A stretch of DNA of 64,000 bases from Neoarius graeffei (GCF_027579695.1 NC_083571.1:72673279-72737278), one strand, 5' to 3'; shown: positions 44,851 to 56,928, numbered from the stretch's first letter. Numbers and translations are program-made. Notes: a model not told the origin generated them from the letters alone.

Positions 44851-44946
44851 ATTAGCTCCCGCCCCCTGGGCCCCGCTGGGTGCTTGCGGCCCCCAAACCT
44901 CTGGCTTTTTTCAGACTTTTTAAATATTTTTCATTCTCATCCCTGT

Positions 44947-45436
44947 GCTGTGAAGTTAACACCAGTTGAATGTGTGTCTCTCTTCTAATCTGTATCGCAG
45001 GTTTGTCACCAGCCCAGATACCCCTCGGCCTGAGGCAGGCAACACCTGTGACCCTGTACAGGATAAAGTGGCTACAGATAATGGATGGATGGCTGTTGGG
45101 TTTTACTGCAAAATTTAAGAAGCAAGTGTGACAAAGTGTCCAGAAGAACTGTGACTGGTTCTGCAAGATGCTCAGTAAAACTTACAGCTCATTTCCTTAT
45201 AAAACTGTACCAGTGTGCCTGAGACTTTTTTTTTTAAGCAAAGGGTCATCTTGTACCAAATATTGGCTTGAATTCATTTATTGTGGCTTAGTGTTTAGTT
45301 TGATTTTTTTTATGTTGAAACACTTCATTTCATTATTTTTAAACCATTTCTGGTCTACAGCATTTCATTACATGTGCCTAAGATTTCTGAACAGTACTGT
45401 ATACGGGATTAGTCAAAATTTACATTAACACTTAAA
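44947..45436. other. No gene; repeat leader and SINE tail remnants
   Basis: 44947-45005 continues the leader seen at 25796-25860 (GAAGTTAACACCAG). 45045-45095 is the 3' tail of a type 1 SINE (CCTGTACAGGATAAAGTGG, ATGGATGGATGG). The rest is T-rich. Confidence 0.5.
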
Positions 45437-45601
45437 TGGTTATTATTATAACCTTGAGATCGAAGATCTCTTTTACAAGAGAGTAGGGATGCAAATTATC
45501 GATTAATTCATTAATCGTCAGTTGATTGACCTTATTGATCGATTCACTGATAAGCAGCTTTTTTTCCTGAGAACATACATTTCTCACGGTGTCTTTTAAT
45601 G

Positions 45602-47090
45602 TAAAGGCAAGGCAAGTTTATTTATATAGCACATTTCATACACAGTGGCAGTTCAATGTGCTTTACAGAAGTAAAAGCAAAACAGTAAACAATAGAGAAT
45701 AAAATTACATAAAATAAATGGGAAAAAATATAAGAATTAAACAATAGTAGAAATAAAATAATAAAATGAAGTAGAAGTTCAAATAGGGGGAGAAAAAAAA
45801 CAGCAGAATAAAATAGAATAAAAGTTAAGTAAAATTTGAAACATGCAGAAACCGTAAAAGTACAGATTATAAAACATGTAAAGAAGACAATATTAATTAT
45901 TTAACAGAAAGCATCTGAAAACAGCTTGGTCTTTAACCTAGATTTGAAGCTGCCAACAGCAGGAGCATTTTTAATGTCCTCTGGCAGTTGGTTCTATAGC
46001 TGTACTGCATAGTAGCTAAAAGCTGCTTCACCATACTTTGTTTTAACAACAGGTTTTAATAGTAAATTTTTCTGTTGCGATCTGGTAGATCTGATTGGGT
46101 TAGGCCGCTGCAACATATCAGAGAGGTAATTGGGCCCTGTACCATTTAGAGATTTGTACACCAGCAGCAATGCTTTAAAGTCAGTTCTGTAGCTTACTGG
46201 AAGCCAGTGAAGGGACCTTAGAATTGGAGTAATGTGCTCTGTTCTTTTTGTTCGTGTGAGAACCCTAGCCACTGCATTTTGCACCAGCTGAAGTCGTTTG
46301 ATGGTCTTTTTTGGCAGGCCTGTGAAAAGGCCATTGCAGTAATCAACCCTACTAGAGATGAAGGCATGTATCAGTTTTTCCAGATCGTTTTTTGACATAA
46401 GTCCTCTTAGTTTGGAAATGTTTTTTAGGTGATAGAATGCCGTTTTAGTGATTGCTTTCATGTGACTGTCAAAGTTTAGCTCGCTGTCAATGAAAACACC
46501 AAGATTTTTAACCATTTCTTTAGTTTTAATCCCTTTTGTGTCAAGAATACTGGTAATCCTGAGTCTTTCATCTTTTTTCCAAATAGAATTACTTCTGTTT
46601 TATCTGAGTTCAGCTGAAGAAAATTTTGTGACATCCAGTTGTTGATTTGATCGATACACTGGTAGAGACATTCAAGGGGGGCATAATCATTAGGTGATAA
46701 AGCAAAATAAATTTGGGTGTCATCTGCATAGCAGTGATACAAAATTGAATTGTTCTTGATAATTTGCCCAAGTGGGAGCATATAAAGGTTGAAAAGTAAT
46801 GGTCCAAGAATCGACCCCTGGGGGACACCACAGGTCAAGGACATTGACGTTGAGGAACAATTTCCCATGGTAACAAAGAAGCTTCTATCTTTTAAGTATG
46901 AATTTAACCAATTGATAACTTTACCAGTCAATCCAACCCAGTGTTCAAGTCGATATAGCAGTATGTTGTGATCAACAGTATCAAAAGCTGCACTGAGGTC
47001 CAGTAATACCAGGACCAATATTTTGCCTGCATCAGTATTAAGACGTATGTCATTTATAACTTTAATCAACGCTGTTTCAGTGCTTTCCAC
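45602..47090 (-). mobile_element. L2-like LINE (L2-c), 5'-truncated, inside the hAT gene
   Basis: The 3' end near 45602 has the common GGCAAGTTTATTTATATAGC text on plus. The 5' end is truncated inside the RT domain at about 47090, joined directly to hAT coding sequence (WWKA then STETALI). The hAT C-terminus expected beyond is missing, so the insertion was accompanied or followed by a deletion. No target duplication seen. Confidence 0.8.
45994..47089 (-). pseudogene. L2-like reverse transcriptase fragment
   Basis: 47089-46476 reads STETALIKVINDIRLNTD, LLDLSAAFDTVDHNIL, CGVPQGSILGPLLF and the catalytic HCYADDTQIYF. A frameshift near 46500 is followed by the C-terminal part (46515-45994) with NLGVFIDSELNFDSHMK and LHWLPVSYR, typical of L2/CR1 proteins. 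The N-terminal half and endonuclease are absent. Confidence 0.88.
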
Positions 47091-48783
47091 CATTCTGTGG
47101 GACTGGAATCAAGGAGTGGTGAGGGATCCTTGAGAAACACGTCCACTTCTTTTTCTATGTCATTGTTGCAGCTGGTGGTATAGTTTTCACCCAGTAGAAG
47201 AGTCATAGCAGAAGTGTGCCTCTGAAGTGCAGCTCCCTGGACTTGCACATCATCTCCAGTGGTGGCTTCATCATCTCTTGATGTGCAGCTCACATGTTCT
47301 GCCATAGCCAGTTCAAGCAGCTTGGAATGAGCTGAGATCCTGCTTGCTGGCACCAGAAATCCCAGGTGCTTATGCCGTGGGTCCAGCATCGTTGCTATCA
47401 TTGGCGTTGTTGATGTGAGGTCTTCAGACTCAACCTGTTAAAAATTAAATAAAGGAGAAAGCTAGCATCAGAGTTTTATTTAATAAGGTTTGACATGACA
47501 AGGGTACTGTAACAACTGCATAAAAACGCAGTTTATACTGTGACAATGTGTCAGTGATAAGTATTAAGTTATGCACCCCACAATCTGTTAATATAGAGCT
47601 CAAATGTGATGTTGATTGAGAATTTAATTAATTAATGGCCATAGCTTACCTTCATCCGTTCAACCAACGAAGTGCACACTTTAGATTTGAATTCCGCCAC
47701 TCTGCTGCTATCTCCCGTCTTGAGGTGCATGTTGATCAGACTGAATGTGATTGGGTACATGTTGGATATGGATACCTCAGTATCTGCAGACATTACAGTA
47801 GTTGCACGTTTGAGAGCCTCCAGTGCCGGCGCCATGTCTTCCATCAGCTGCCAGAAGTCGTCTCTCAACTCCAGCATCCTCTCATCTGTAAGCTTGGTCA
47901 CTGAGCAGTCTGATAGTATAGCACACACGGCCCATCGCTGTTCTACGAGTCTGCCAAACATTTCACATACAGAGTTCCACCTGGTTTTGCAGGACTGAAT
48001 GAGCTGGTAGCTGCGTTTGTTTTTGTTTTGCTTCTAGCGCTTTTGTTGCTGGAGTGCTGTGGTGGAAGTGTTTCACCAACCTGCCAGCAGCTCCAATTAC
48101 TCGGTTGACACCAGCAGCAGCGAATCCGTCGTTGACGGCCAGATTTAAAGTATGTGCAAAGCACGAAACTGATTTCCAACTGACGTGTGTGGGGTTGTTT
48201 GCCGAGACAATGTTCCGAGCGTTGTCGTGAACACAGGCTATTACACGCCCGGTGAGTCCCCATGACTCCACAGCCTGGTTCAGTTTGTCAGCTAAATTAT
48301 CAGCTGTATGTCTCTCGGAGAAGCTCTCGGTGAGAAGGACTGCTGACTTTACCTGCCAGTCATTTTCAATGTAGTGGCAAGTCACTGTAATGTAGCTTTC
48401 TGCAGTCAGTGCTGTCCAACAATCCGTCGTCAAAGCCACATTAGCTGCGGCTAGCTGTGTTTTTAGCTCAGCCTTCTTGTTTTTGTAGCATGCTTCCAGG
48501 CGGGTAGTTATGGTCGCTCGAGAAGGGATATTATTAACCTGGCTCCATGAAGTGTATTAACTCCCGAAATCCCTCACCGTCAGTGGTGCTAATTGGCATC
48601 ATATCTTTTTCGATCATGCCGCAAATCCTCTGAGTAACGCCCTCAGCTTTCCTGTCGTCGCATACTCGCCTTCCCATCACCGCGGCGATAGTCGGTTGTG
48701 AAGGCGATGGACTTCCTCCCTGCAACACGGCTGCATGCAGGTTTTGAAGGTGGTATCTTAGCGAACACGTAGAGCTGCTGAAC

Positions 48784-50883
48784 TAGTGTTGCTTTCGTCA
48801 ATGAAAATTTTGACTAAATATTGTCGTCAACGAACCTTTATCGTGACAAAAACGAGACGAGACTAGACGTAAATGTTGGTCTTGTGATGATAACTATAAT
48901 TAAATATATAATGCAATATAGATGACAAATAAAAACGAGACGAAATGTGGCTTAAGAAATAAAAACGTTGCTAAAATGTCTTAGTTTTTGTTGACAAAAA
49001 TGAAATGAGACGTTATTTCATCTCTTTTAGGCGCGTTATTATTTTTTGCTGTAGGCGTGCTTGTGTAGTTAGGGACTGCAGACACAGGTTTACTCATCCC
49101 CCTCGCGGCATTATTTAAAACTATGCAGAGATGGCCATCCAGCCGGGGATCTTTGGACGAAAGAGAATAGAAGACATTTGGGCAAACTTTCTGTACAATG
49201 AAGTGGAGAACAAGACCGAATGTGTGGTAGACAAAGACGGGCAGAAATGCGGTCACAAAATCGCTGGAAAAAACACTACGAATTTAAAAAGACATCTAAA
49301 AGCATTCCACAATGAAATTCAGGTAAGCCACGAACACGTTACTCTCTAAACTATTTAAGAAAGCGTAGCCTATGCTTGTTTGTTTGTATGTTTCACAAGA
49401 ATCCGTTATTTTCTTTGGGATGAATAATGTCTACCCTAAAGGTTAATGTAAGGTGTTGGCTAAATTTAGACATTAGCTTTACAAGTTAACACACTGCCTG
49501 TTTGCTGCTCATCTAAGGTAGGCTGTAGCTTGCTAATGCCTCTATCTACAACTCGATAGTCTCCCCTTTATCCACTATCTTATCAGAATCACATTTCTTA
49601 GATGCCTGAGTGTCCATGCGTATTCAATATTATTTCTCCAAAATGAAATATATCTAGCTCCACAACGTAATGTAACTCGGGCAACGTGTTAACTTGTTCG
49701 CGTTACGTTGTGGGCTAGAGACATGGGGCACTTTGGAGAAATAATATTACTTATGCATGGATACTTGGCGATCTTTGCAAAAATCCTGTCCGATAACATG
49801 GCGTTGGTGGATAAATGCTCAAACTTTGAAGGGACGAAGCGTTTGGTATGAAGGCAGTTTAGATGGTTAGCAAACAGAGAACAGGTCGTTTGTAATATTC
49901 GTCTAGAGTGATCTTGAATGCATCGTGGCAGTCTATGCTTCCAAGCTTTCATTACGACCGAGCATGTGTGTACTGCACTACACGCCCGCGCACACACCTC
50001 ACAGTTTGACAAATGTGGGTTTTATTGCAAGAGATGCCCTATCTGTGTCATGCACCAGTAAAAAGAAAATCTTATGTCATAAATATAGCCATGGAGTAAT
50101 GTATACTGGATAGTTTTTTTTTCTTTTGTTGTTGCTGCTGTTTGTATCAAGTAGTCTTTAAATAACACATCCAGGTGGTTACCGTTTATGTTGATGCTGT
50201 TATTAGGTTCAGTCTGATCCATTTTGTCAACAAATGCTTCTTTCCATCCCATTTTATCTCCACAAGGCACAAAATGGTGTTAAATCGTTCAATAGTTTTT
50301 ATGATACAAAGTCTGCTTAAGCTTACATGTAGCACAAGTCACACACTTTTTTTTTTTTCCATTTTACCTTTTTTTTTTTTTTTTACATTTTCATGTGATT
50401 ATTTTATTTAAATGTGTGTGTACTTGGTGTGTTTCATTGGTAAATTAAATATGTTATACATTCAAATCAGAGTGTGTGCCATGTCTGGAATGAATGTACA
50501 GTACTTTTGAGTTTATACGGTGACAATAAGAACCTTTTTTACATTGTGAAATGGCTATGACTGAAAGGAAATGCTGGTTTTCTTTGTACTATTAGCTACT
50601 TGTACTATATTGACTAGATTAAATAGAATTGCATTACTAAAAAGGAACAAAAATACAATTTTCATTGACTGAAATTAGACTAAAATGACATCAATTTTCG
50701 TTGAGTAAAACTAAACGAAAATACTCATGGATAATTCAGACTAAAATAAGACTAAAATGCTCAGACTTTTTGTCGACTAAAACTTGACTAGACTAAAAAG
50801 GGTATGGACGTGACTAAAACTAAAATGACAGCTTGATACAAAAACTAAACTAAAATTAAAACAGGCCGCCAAAAACAACACTA
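48784..50883 (+). mobile_element. hAT-like element with its own BED exon, 8-bp target duplication
   Basis: Starts TAGTGTTGCTTTCG and ends AAAACAACACTA. TGCTGAAC flanks both sides exactly (48776-48783, 50884-50891). 2,100 bp. Both ends are rich in GACTAAAA and ACGAGACGA repeats. Only the first exon of a transposase is present. An imperfect inverted repeat lies at about 49610-49760. Confidence 0.92.
49131..49322 (+). CDS. BED zinc-finger first exon of a hAT transposase
   Basis: ATG 49131: RIEDIWANFLYNEVENKTEC, then QKCGHKIAGKNTTNLKRHLK and AFHNE, ending at CAG followed by GTAAGC at 49323. Cys and His ligands of a BED finger are all present (C..C...H...H). No catalytic exon follows before 50883, so the element has lost most of its gene and cannot move itself. 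The exon itself is undamaged. Confidence 0.75.
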
Positions 50884-51379
50884 TGCTGAACTTAAATGTA
50901 GTACCGCAGAGTTTACATTGAGCGTCTTTGTCATCATTAATTAGTTTGAAATGCTCCCATACTCCACTCCGTTTTGACCACCTCATGTTTGTGTGCCGGG
51001 TCTCTCACCGCCCGCGAGTGTCCCGCATTACGTTCAAGTACATTTGGTGTGGCCTAGATTAAGCAATGAACCCCTCAACTGGCGACACCATGACATTTCA
51101 CTGAAAAAAAAAAAAACTCCTGTGGAAAATGGCCGTAGATTCAGTTAACCTACAATTAATTTAATTTAATCGATTAAATTCTTTTCGACAATTAACCGAT
51201 AGCCGATTAACCGTTTACGTCTCTGCAAAAGAGACCTGACCAAGAATGGCAGCACATAAAAAAAAAAGTTTCAACACATTGTCACATTAGACATACATAG
51301 ACATAAAAAAAATACAAATAAACAATTGAATTTACAAAAACGGGTCAAGATCAAATAAGACATTTCCATTCAAATAAAA

Positions 51380-52834
51380 CATTTGCACTCATGAAGCCTC
51401 GATACAATGGGATTTATCATGGACTTAAATACAGTCAGAGATACCAGATTTTAGAGTTTGAGCTCTGACTGCAAATTATTCCATGTAGTTGGAGCAGAAA
51501 ACTTGAAAGCTTTCTTCCCCATTTCTGTTCTAACCCTAGGAACAGTAAAATGTAAAAAGTCCAGAGAACAAAGACTGTAGGCTCTATTATTCAGGATTAA
51601 AAGAGATGATAAGATGGAATCATCTCAAGGACAGCCTTGTAGATAAAGACATACCAATGGTTGAGCCAGCGTGCATATAAAGATGGCCAATTTACTTTAG
51701 TGTATAAGACACAGTGAGTTAGAGCTCCACAGTTTATGATAAACCTCAGAGCGCCATGATGCACACTATCCAGCACGTGGAGGCATTGAACACATCACCC
51801 TAATCAATTATCGGAAAAAAGGTCAGCTCCACCAGTTTCCGTTTCACCCCAGAGGAAAAACAAGATTTATTTCGAAAATAAAATCCAAGTAAAACCTTCA
51901 GCTTCTTAGCAGTATACTGAATATGTGCCTTAAAAGACAAATGGTCATCAATAAAGAACCCCAGATATTTAAAAGTAGATACAAGTTCAATTTGTTGACC
52001 ATTACTGGTGACAATGACAAACTGATTTGACCTTGCTGATTTTGAATTAGTGAGAAATATAAGTTTTGTTTTATCAACATTTAGAGCAAGTTGCAATTGG
52101 CAGAGTTGTTCTTGCACTCTGTTAAACTCATTCTGCATATATGCAAACACTTCTAAGGCTGTGGGTGCAAAGCAATATATGACTGTGTCGTCAGCATAAA
52201 AATGAAAGGCTGCATTTGGAATATTCACTCCAATGTTGTTTATATACAAGGTAAATAACAAGGGGCCTAATACTGAGCCTTGTGGCACCCCCTTGTGGAC
52301 AAACTGAACCTCAGAAGAAACACCTTCTAACTGGACAGCCTGGGTACTGTCTAAGATAGTTTGCAAACCATCCAACTGCATGTATAGAAAACCCAACTGC
52401 TGTAAGACGTTCAGTCAAAATGTTATGGTCCATGGTATCAAAAGCCTTAAAGTCTATAAAAAGAGAAAGACAGCACTGTTTATCTAAGGCTTCTGTAATA
52501 TTTATAACTTTCAAGGTTGCAGTAATGGTGCTATGTTTTTTGCGAAATCCTGACTGGGAAATCGATAAAATAGAATTAATTGCCAGGTATTGTTTTACTT
52601 GTTGACTGACAAGGAATTCAAGTACCTTAGCCAGAACAGACAGTTTAGAAATAGGCCTGTAATTGTTTAAGATAGTTGGATCTCCTCCTTTCAAGAGGGG
52701 GATAACAAATGCAGATTTCCAGACTTTGGGAATTGCATTGGTCAACAAACTAAGATTAAAAATGTAACACAGTGGAACAGCTACAATTTCAGATGCCAAT
52801 TTTAAAAAGAAAGGCTCCAAATTATCTGGTCCTG

Positions 52835-52905
<71 letters not shown>

Positions 52906-53458
52906 GCTCAAGGTCTTTTAGTGCTTTAGTGACCTCTGCTATAGAAAAAGGGGTGAAATTAAAAGCCTGAACGTTGCCAGCGGCCTTATCAACCTGTGAA
53001 GGGTCATTAGAGGACTTGTCACTAGGGGAGGGTTGTTTAAAAGGGTTTTTAGAGTTAAACAAACACCCAGAAGAAATAAAATGTTTGTTAAAATAATTTA
53101 ATATGTCTCTTTTGTCAGTTACCCTGCTATCATCAATCAGCATACTGAAAGGGAGATTAACTGAGTTAGAGGTGGAAGACAAAGATTTAATTGCTTTCCA
53201 AAATTTCTTTGGATTTTTCAAACTTTTGGTAGTCATAGACAAGTAAAACTCAGCCTTCGTATTTTGGAAAAGAGAAGTAAATTTATTTCTTAATTGTCTA
53301 AAATAAAGCCAGTCAGTTTCCAAACCTGATTTACATGCCCGAGCCCATGCAAACTTTCGCTCATGCAGAACTTCTGCTAGTTCGGTTGTAAACCATGGAT
53401 TATCACAGCCTTTAAATTTGCACAGGGAGGTGCCCTGAGGTGTCTGGAGGGCTCTCAT
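51380..53458 (-). pseudogene. L2-a LINE: linker and reverse transcriptase, disrupted
   Basis: 53458-52910: the region between endonuclease and RT (CDNPWFTTELAEVLHERK, NPKKFWKAIKSLSS). A microsatellite (52841-52902) breaks it. 52820-52311: YRPISKLSVLAKVLE and SQSGFRKKHSTITATL. A frameshift near 52350 follows. 52396-51800: KGVPQGSVLGPLLFTLYIN and the catalytic FHFYADDTVIYCF. C-terminal sequence then continues with stops to about 51380. The endonuclease is absent. Confidence 0.85.
52841..52902. repeat. (AT)n plus poly(T) tract
   Basis: About 15 AT units and then about 30 T residues, inside the LINE coding region where a short LEPCKAPGPDN-like stretch is expected. A slippage-prone expansion. Confidence 0.9.
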
Positions 53459-53685
53459 CTACAGGATCCAGGTTTTGTGGTGGGAGTATATGTGGAAATT
53501 CTTCAGGGAGTACAAGCTCAGGCTGCTGCTGAAATTCTCGCTGACTGAGGTGCTGGGCGAAATGTTCTTGTAATTTCATTGGGTGGATAAACTGCATGTT
53601 CTTTCTCAGCAGTGATGTGTGATTCTTAGCAAGGTGGAATTCTTCCTCTGTATCTCGTTGCTCACTAGCAAAATTGATCAAAATT
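53459..53685 (-). other. Unidentified segment between two LINE fragments
   Basis: Open on minus for about 75 codons with a low-hydrophobicity, Gln/His/Glu-rich content (HFAQHLSQREFQQQPELVLP). It does not match LINE sequence I know and lies exactly between the end of L2-b (YADDTILY) and the start of L2-a. It may be captured sequence or another transposon fragment. Confidence 0.35.
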
Positions 53686-54494
53686 GATCTGGTATAAAGG
53701 ATTGTGTCATCAGCGTAAAGGTGAATTTTTGCTGGGTCTAAACCCATGCACATATTATGTAAATAGAAAATTAAACAGGTCCTAAGATTGAACCTTGAGG
53801 CACACCAGTTTTTACTGTAACTAAGGTAGAGCTAAAATCTTCTATAGCTACACACTGAGTTCTCCCAATTAAATAATTGGAGAACCAGTCCAAAACAGTG
53901 CTACTGAAGCCTATAGCCTGTAATCTTTGTAGAAGACGACCATGGTCAGTGGTGTCAAATGCTTTTGTTAAATCTATAAATAATGCAGCACATGATTATT
54001 TGTTGTCCAAAGCAGTAATTATATCATTTATGACAGAAGTTACTGCAGTTATAGTACTATGGCCCTGTCTAAAACCAGACTGATTAGGGCATAAAATATT
54101 ATTTTCAGACAAAAAGTTTTTTAGTTGTTTGTTTATAATGGATTCAAATAATTTGGCTGTAACAGACAACCTGGAAATAGGTCGGTAATTGTCCAAACAG
54201 GAAGGATTGCCTCCTTTTAATAGTGGGAGGACAAATGCTGACTTCCAGGAGCTAGGAATTACCCCACTGCATAAACTAAGATTAAAAATAGAGGCAATGG
54301 GCCCAGCAATCAAGTCTGCGGCTGTCTTTAAGAAGTAAGGCTCAATCTGGTCTGGCCCAGCAGACTTTTTACAATCCAGATTTAACAAAGCCTTGCAGAC
54401 TTGAGCAGAGGAAATGAATAAGAAATTAAAGGTCACAGGACTATTGGAGTTGGTGAGTGCACTATCCCCATAAGTTCCAGTGAGACTAGACTGA

Positions 54495-55164
54495 GGCCAA
54501 GTTTACATTAGACCGTATGTGTCTCGTTTTCTTCGCGGATGCACTGTCCGTTTACATTAAAACGCCTGGAAATGCCGGAAAACGGGAATCCGCCAGGGTC
54601 CACGTATTCAATCTAGATCGTGTCTGGTCCGGTGCTGTGTAAACATTGAGAATACGCGGATACGCTGTGCTGAGCTCTAGCTGGCGTCGTCATTGGACAA
54701 CGTCACTGTGACATCCACCTTCCTGATTCGCTGGCGTTGGTCATGTGATGCGACTGCTGAAAAACGGCGCGGACTTCCGCCTTGTATCACCTTTCATTAA
54801 AGAGTATAAAAGTATGAAAATACTGCAAATACTGATGCAAATACTGCCCATTGTGTAGTTATGATTGTCTTTAGGCTTGCCATCCTTCCACTTGCAAGTG
54901 GTAAGTGATATGCGCTGGGATCACACACACAGTGGCTCAGTCCCGAATCACTGCTTGTGCACTTCACTCGCGCTCTCTGTGAGCTGCGCAGGGCCGGAGT
55001 GCGCACCCTCCAGAGGGCACTCGCTGTTCAGGGCGGAGTGATTTGGAGCGCAGGATGCCTGCGGAGCCGAGCGTATCCGTGTATTGGTGTTGCTGTGTGC
55101 ACACTAATCGTTTTAAAAACGTTAATCTGATGATCCGCTGATACGGTCTAATGTAAACTCCACC
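54495..55164. mobile_element. PIF/Harbinger-like MITE, copy 1
   Basis: Ends GGCCAAGTTTACATTAGACC and GGTCTAATGTAAACTCCACC. TGA flanks both sides (54492-54494, 55165-55167) and the L2-b frame is restored when it is removed (THTQ joins SSLTGTYG). 670 bp; no transposase. Confidence 0.88.
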
Positions 55165-56214
55165 TGAGTATGTATGCCTGCATCAGTGAAGTGTTTATTA
55201 AAAACATCTACTATGTTTTGTTTACCCTTTATATTATTTTGAAAACACTGAAAACAGCTGGGTTTTGGTATGCATTCAGTTGTCTGGGAAGTGTGCCAAG
55301 GACTGCATTGTAGGTGGCTGATAAAGGCCAAGTTTACATTAGACCGTATCTGTCTCGTTTTCTTCGCGGATGCACTGTCCGTTTACATTAAAACGCCTGG
55401 AAACGCCAGGAAACGGGAATCTGCCAGGGTCCATGTATTCAATCCAGATCGTGTCAGCTCCGGTGCTGTGTAAACATTGAGAATACGCGGATACGCTGTG
55501 CTGAGCTCTAGCTGGCGTCGTCATTGGACAACGTCACTGTGACATCCACCTTCCTGATTCACTGGCGTTGGTCATGTGATGCGACTGCTGAAAAACGGCG
55601 CGGACTTCCGCCTTGTATCACCTGTATAAAAGAGTATAAAAGTATTAAAGAGTATTAAAGAGTATAAAAGTATGAAAATACTGCAAATACTGATGCAAAT
55701 ACTGCCCATTGTGTAGTTATGATTGTCTTTAGGCTTGCCATCCTTCCACTTGCAAGTGGTAAGTGATATGCGCTGGGATCACACACACAGCGGCTCAGTC
55801 CCGAATCACTGCTTGTGCACTTCACTCGCGCGCTCTGTGAGCTGCGCAGGGCCGGAGTGCGCACCCTCCAGAGGGCACTCGCTGTTCAGGGCGGAGTGAT
55901 TTGGAGTGCAGGATGCCTGCGGAGCCGAGCGTATCCGTGTATTGGTGTTGCTGTGTGCACGCGAATCATGTATTGGTGTTGCTGTGTGCACACTAATCGT
56001 TTTAAAAACATTAATCTGATGATCCGCTGATACGGTCTAATGTAAACTCCACCTGAGTATGTATGCCTGCATCAGTGAAGTGTTTATTAAAAACATCTAC
56101 TATGTTTTGTTTACCCTTTATATTATTTTGAAAACACTGAAAACAGCTGGGTTTTGGTATGCATTCAGTTGTCTGGGAAGTGTGCCAAGGACTGCATTGT
56201 AGGTGGCTGATAAA
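55165..56214. repeat. 161-bp LINE segment repeated between MITE copies
   Basis: 55165-55325 and 56054-56214 are essentially identical L2-b pieces. With the intervening MITE they form the repeating part of a MITE-LINE-MITE-LINE-MITE array. Confidence 0.88.
55326..56053. mobile_element. PIF/Harbinger-like MITE, copy 2 (hybrid flanks)
   Basis: The left flank is AAA (site 2) and the right flank is TGA (site 1), so this copy has no matching target duplication of its own. It has two small internal duplications: AGTATTAAAGAGT repeats near 55627-55668 and a repeated TGTATTGGTGTTGCTGTG box near 55937-55993. 728 bp. Confidence 0.85.
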
Positions 56215-56928
56215 GGCCAAGTTTACATTAGACCGTATCTGTCTCATTTTCTTCGCGGATGCACTGTCCATTTACATTAAAACGCCTGGAAATGCCGGGA
56301 AACGGGAATCCGCCAGGGTCCACGTATTCAATCCAGATCGTGTCTGGTCCGGTGCTGTGTAAACATTGAGAATACGCGGATACACTGTGCTGAGCTCTAG
56401 CTGGCGTCGTCATTGCACAACGTCACTGTGACATCCACCTTCCTGATTCGCTGGCGTTGGTCATGTGACACGACTGCTGAAAAACGGCGCGGACTTCCGC
56501 CTTGTATCACCTTTCATTAAAGAGTATAAAAGTATGAAAATACTGCAAATACTGATGCAAATACTGCCCATTGTGTAGTTATGATTGTCTTTAGGCTTGC
56601 CATCCTTCCACTTGCAAGTGGTGAGTGACGCGCATACCCGATATGCACTGAGATCACACACACAGCGGCTCAGTCCCAAATCACTGCTCGTGCGCTCCAC
56701 TCGCGCACTCTGTGAGCTGCACAGGGCCGGAGTGTGCACCCTCCAGAGGGCACTCGCTGTTCAGGGCGGAGTGATTTGGAGCGCAGGATGCCTGCGGAGC
56801 CGAGCGTATCCGTGTATTGGCATTGCTGTGTGCACGCGAATTGTGTATTGGCGTTGCTGTGTGCACACTAATCGTTTTAAAAACGTTAATCTGATGATCC
56901 GCTGATACAGTCTAATGTAAACCCCACC
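56215..56928. mobile_element. PIF/Harbinger-like MITE, copy 3
   Basis: The left flank AAA is at 56212-56214 and the right flank AAA at 56929-56931. The L2-b frame (CESLKDF then YQPPTMQ) joins across it. 714 bp, slightly diverged from copies 1 and 2. Confidence 0.85.

Larger units (their letters stand above)
40451..44946 (+). mobile_element. BED-finger hAT-like element, 6-bp target duplication, split by a LINE
   Basis: Termini CAGAGATGAGAAT (40451) and ATTCTCATCCCTG (to 44946), with TGCTGT on each side (40445-40450, 44947-44952). The left end is present twice: a second copy, CAGGGATGAGAATTTTCCGC, begins at 40627. The interior has a BED-type zinc-finger coding region interrupted by a LINE (41174-43842). 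The 6-bp duplication departs from the usual 8 bp; a hAT subgroup with 6-bp duplications is a possible home. Confidence 0.65.
47090..50986 (-). pseudogene. ZBED-type hAT transposase with intron, interrupted
   Basis: From ATG 50986: BED finger (MRWSKRSGVWEHFKLIND, CKLCGTTF). After removal of the 48784-50883 insertion the finger completes with SLRYHLQNLH. Then SPSQPTIAAVMG and ICGMIEKDMMPISTTDGEGF, a frameshift near 48530, and the catalytic core: LTTDCWTALTAESYI (Asp), CVHDNARNIV (Asp) and CFAHTLNLAVNDG. Another frameshift lies near 47962. A 215-bp intron (47435-47649) has a GTAAG donor and a TTTTTAACAG acceptor. The next exon has TMLDPRHKHLGFL and SPTEWW, cut by the L2-c insertion at 47090. The C-terminal dimerisation domain is missing. 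Confidence 0.85.
45484..51225 (-). mobile_element. ZBED-type hAT transposon, host of two further insertions
   Basis: Ends TAGGGATGCAAATTATCG (45484) and GTTTACGTCTCTG (51225). Flanking 8-mers CAAGAGAG and CAAAAGAG differ by one base. Both terminal regions are rich in ATTAATCG and CGATTAA motifs, as in ZBED-type hAT elements. A LINE (45602-47090) and another hAT element (48784-50883) sit inside. Net of these it is about 2.15 kb. Confidence 0.8.
45437..53458 (-). mobile_element. L2-like LINE (L2-a), split by a nested hAT element
   Basis: Minus strand. The coding part runs 53458-51380 and the 3' UTR continues to 51226, then resumes at 45483 and ends near 45437 with TTATAATAATAA. The 3' UTR text around the insertion (GGTCAGGTCTCTTTTG then AAAGAGATC on minus) is the usual end of fish L2-like LINEs, so the two parts belong together. 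Confidence 0.75.
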
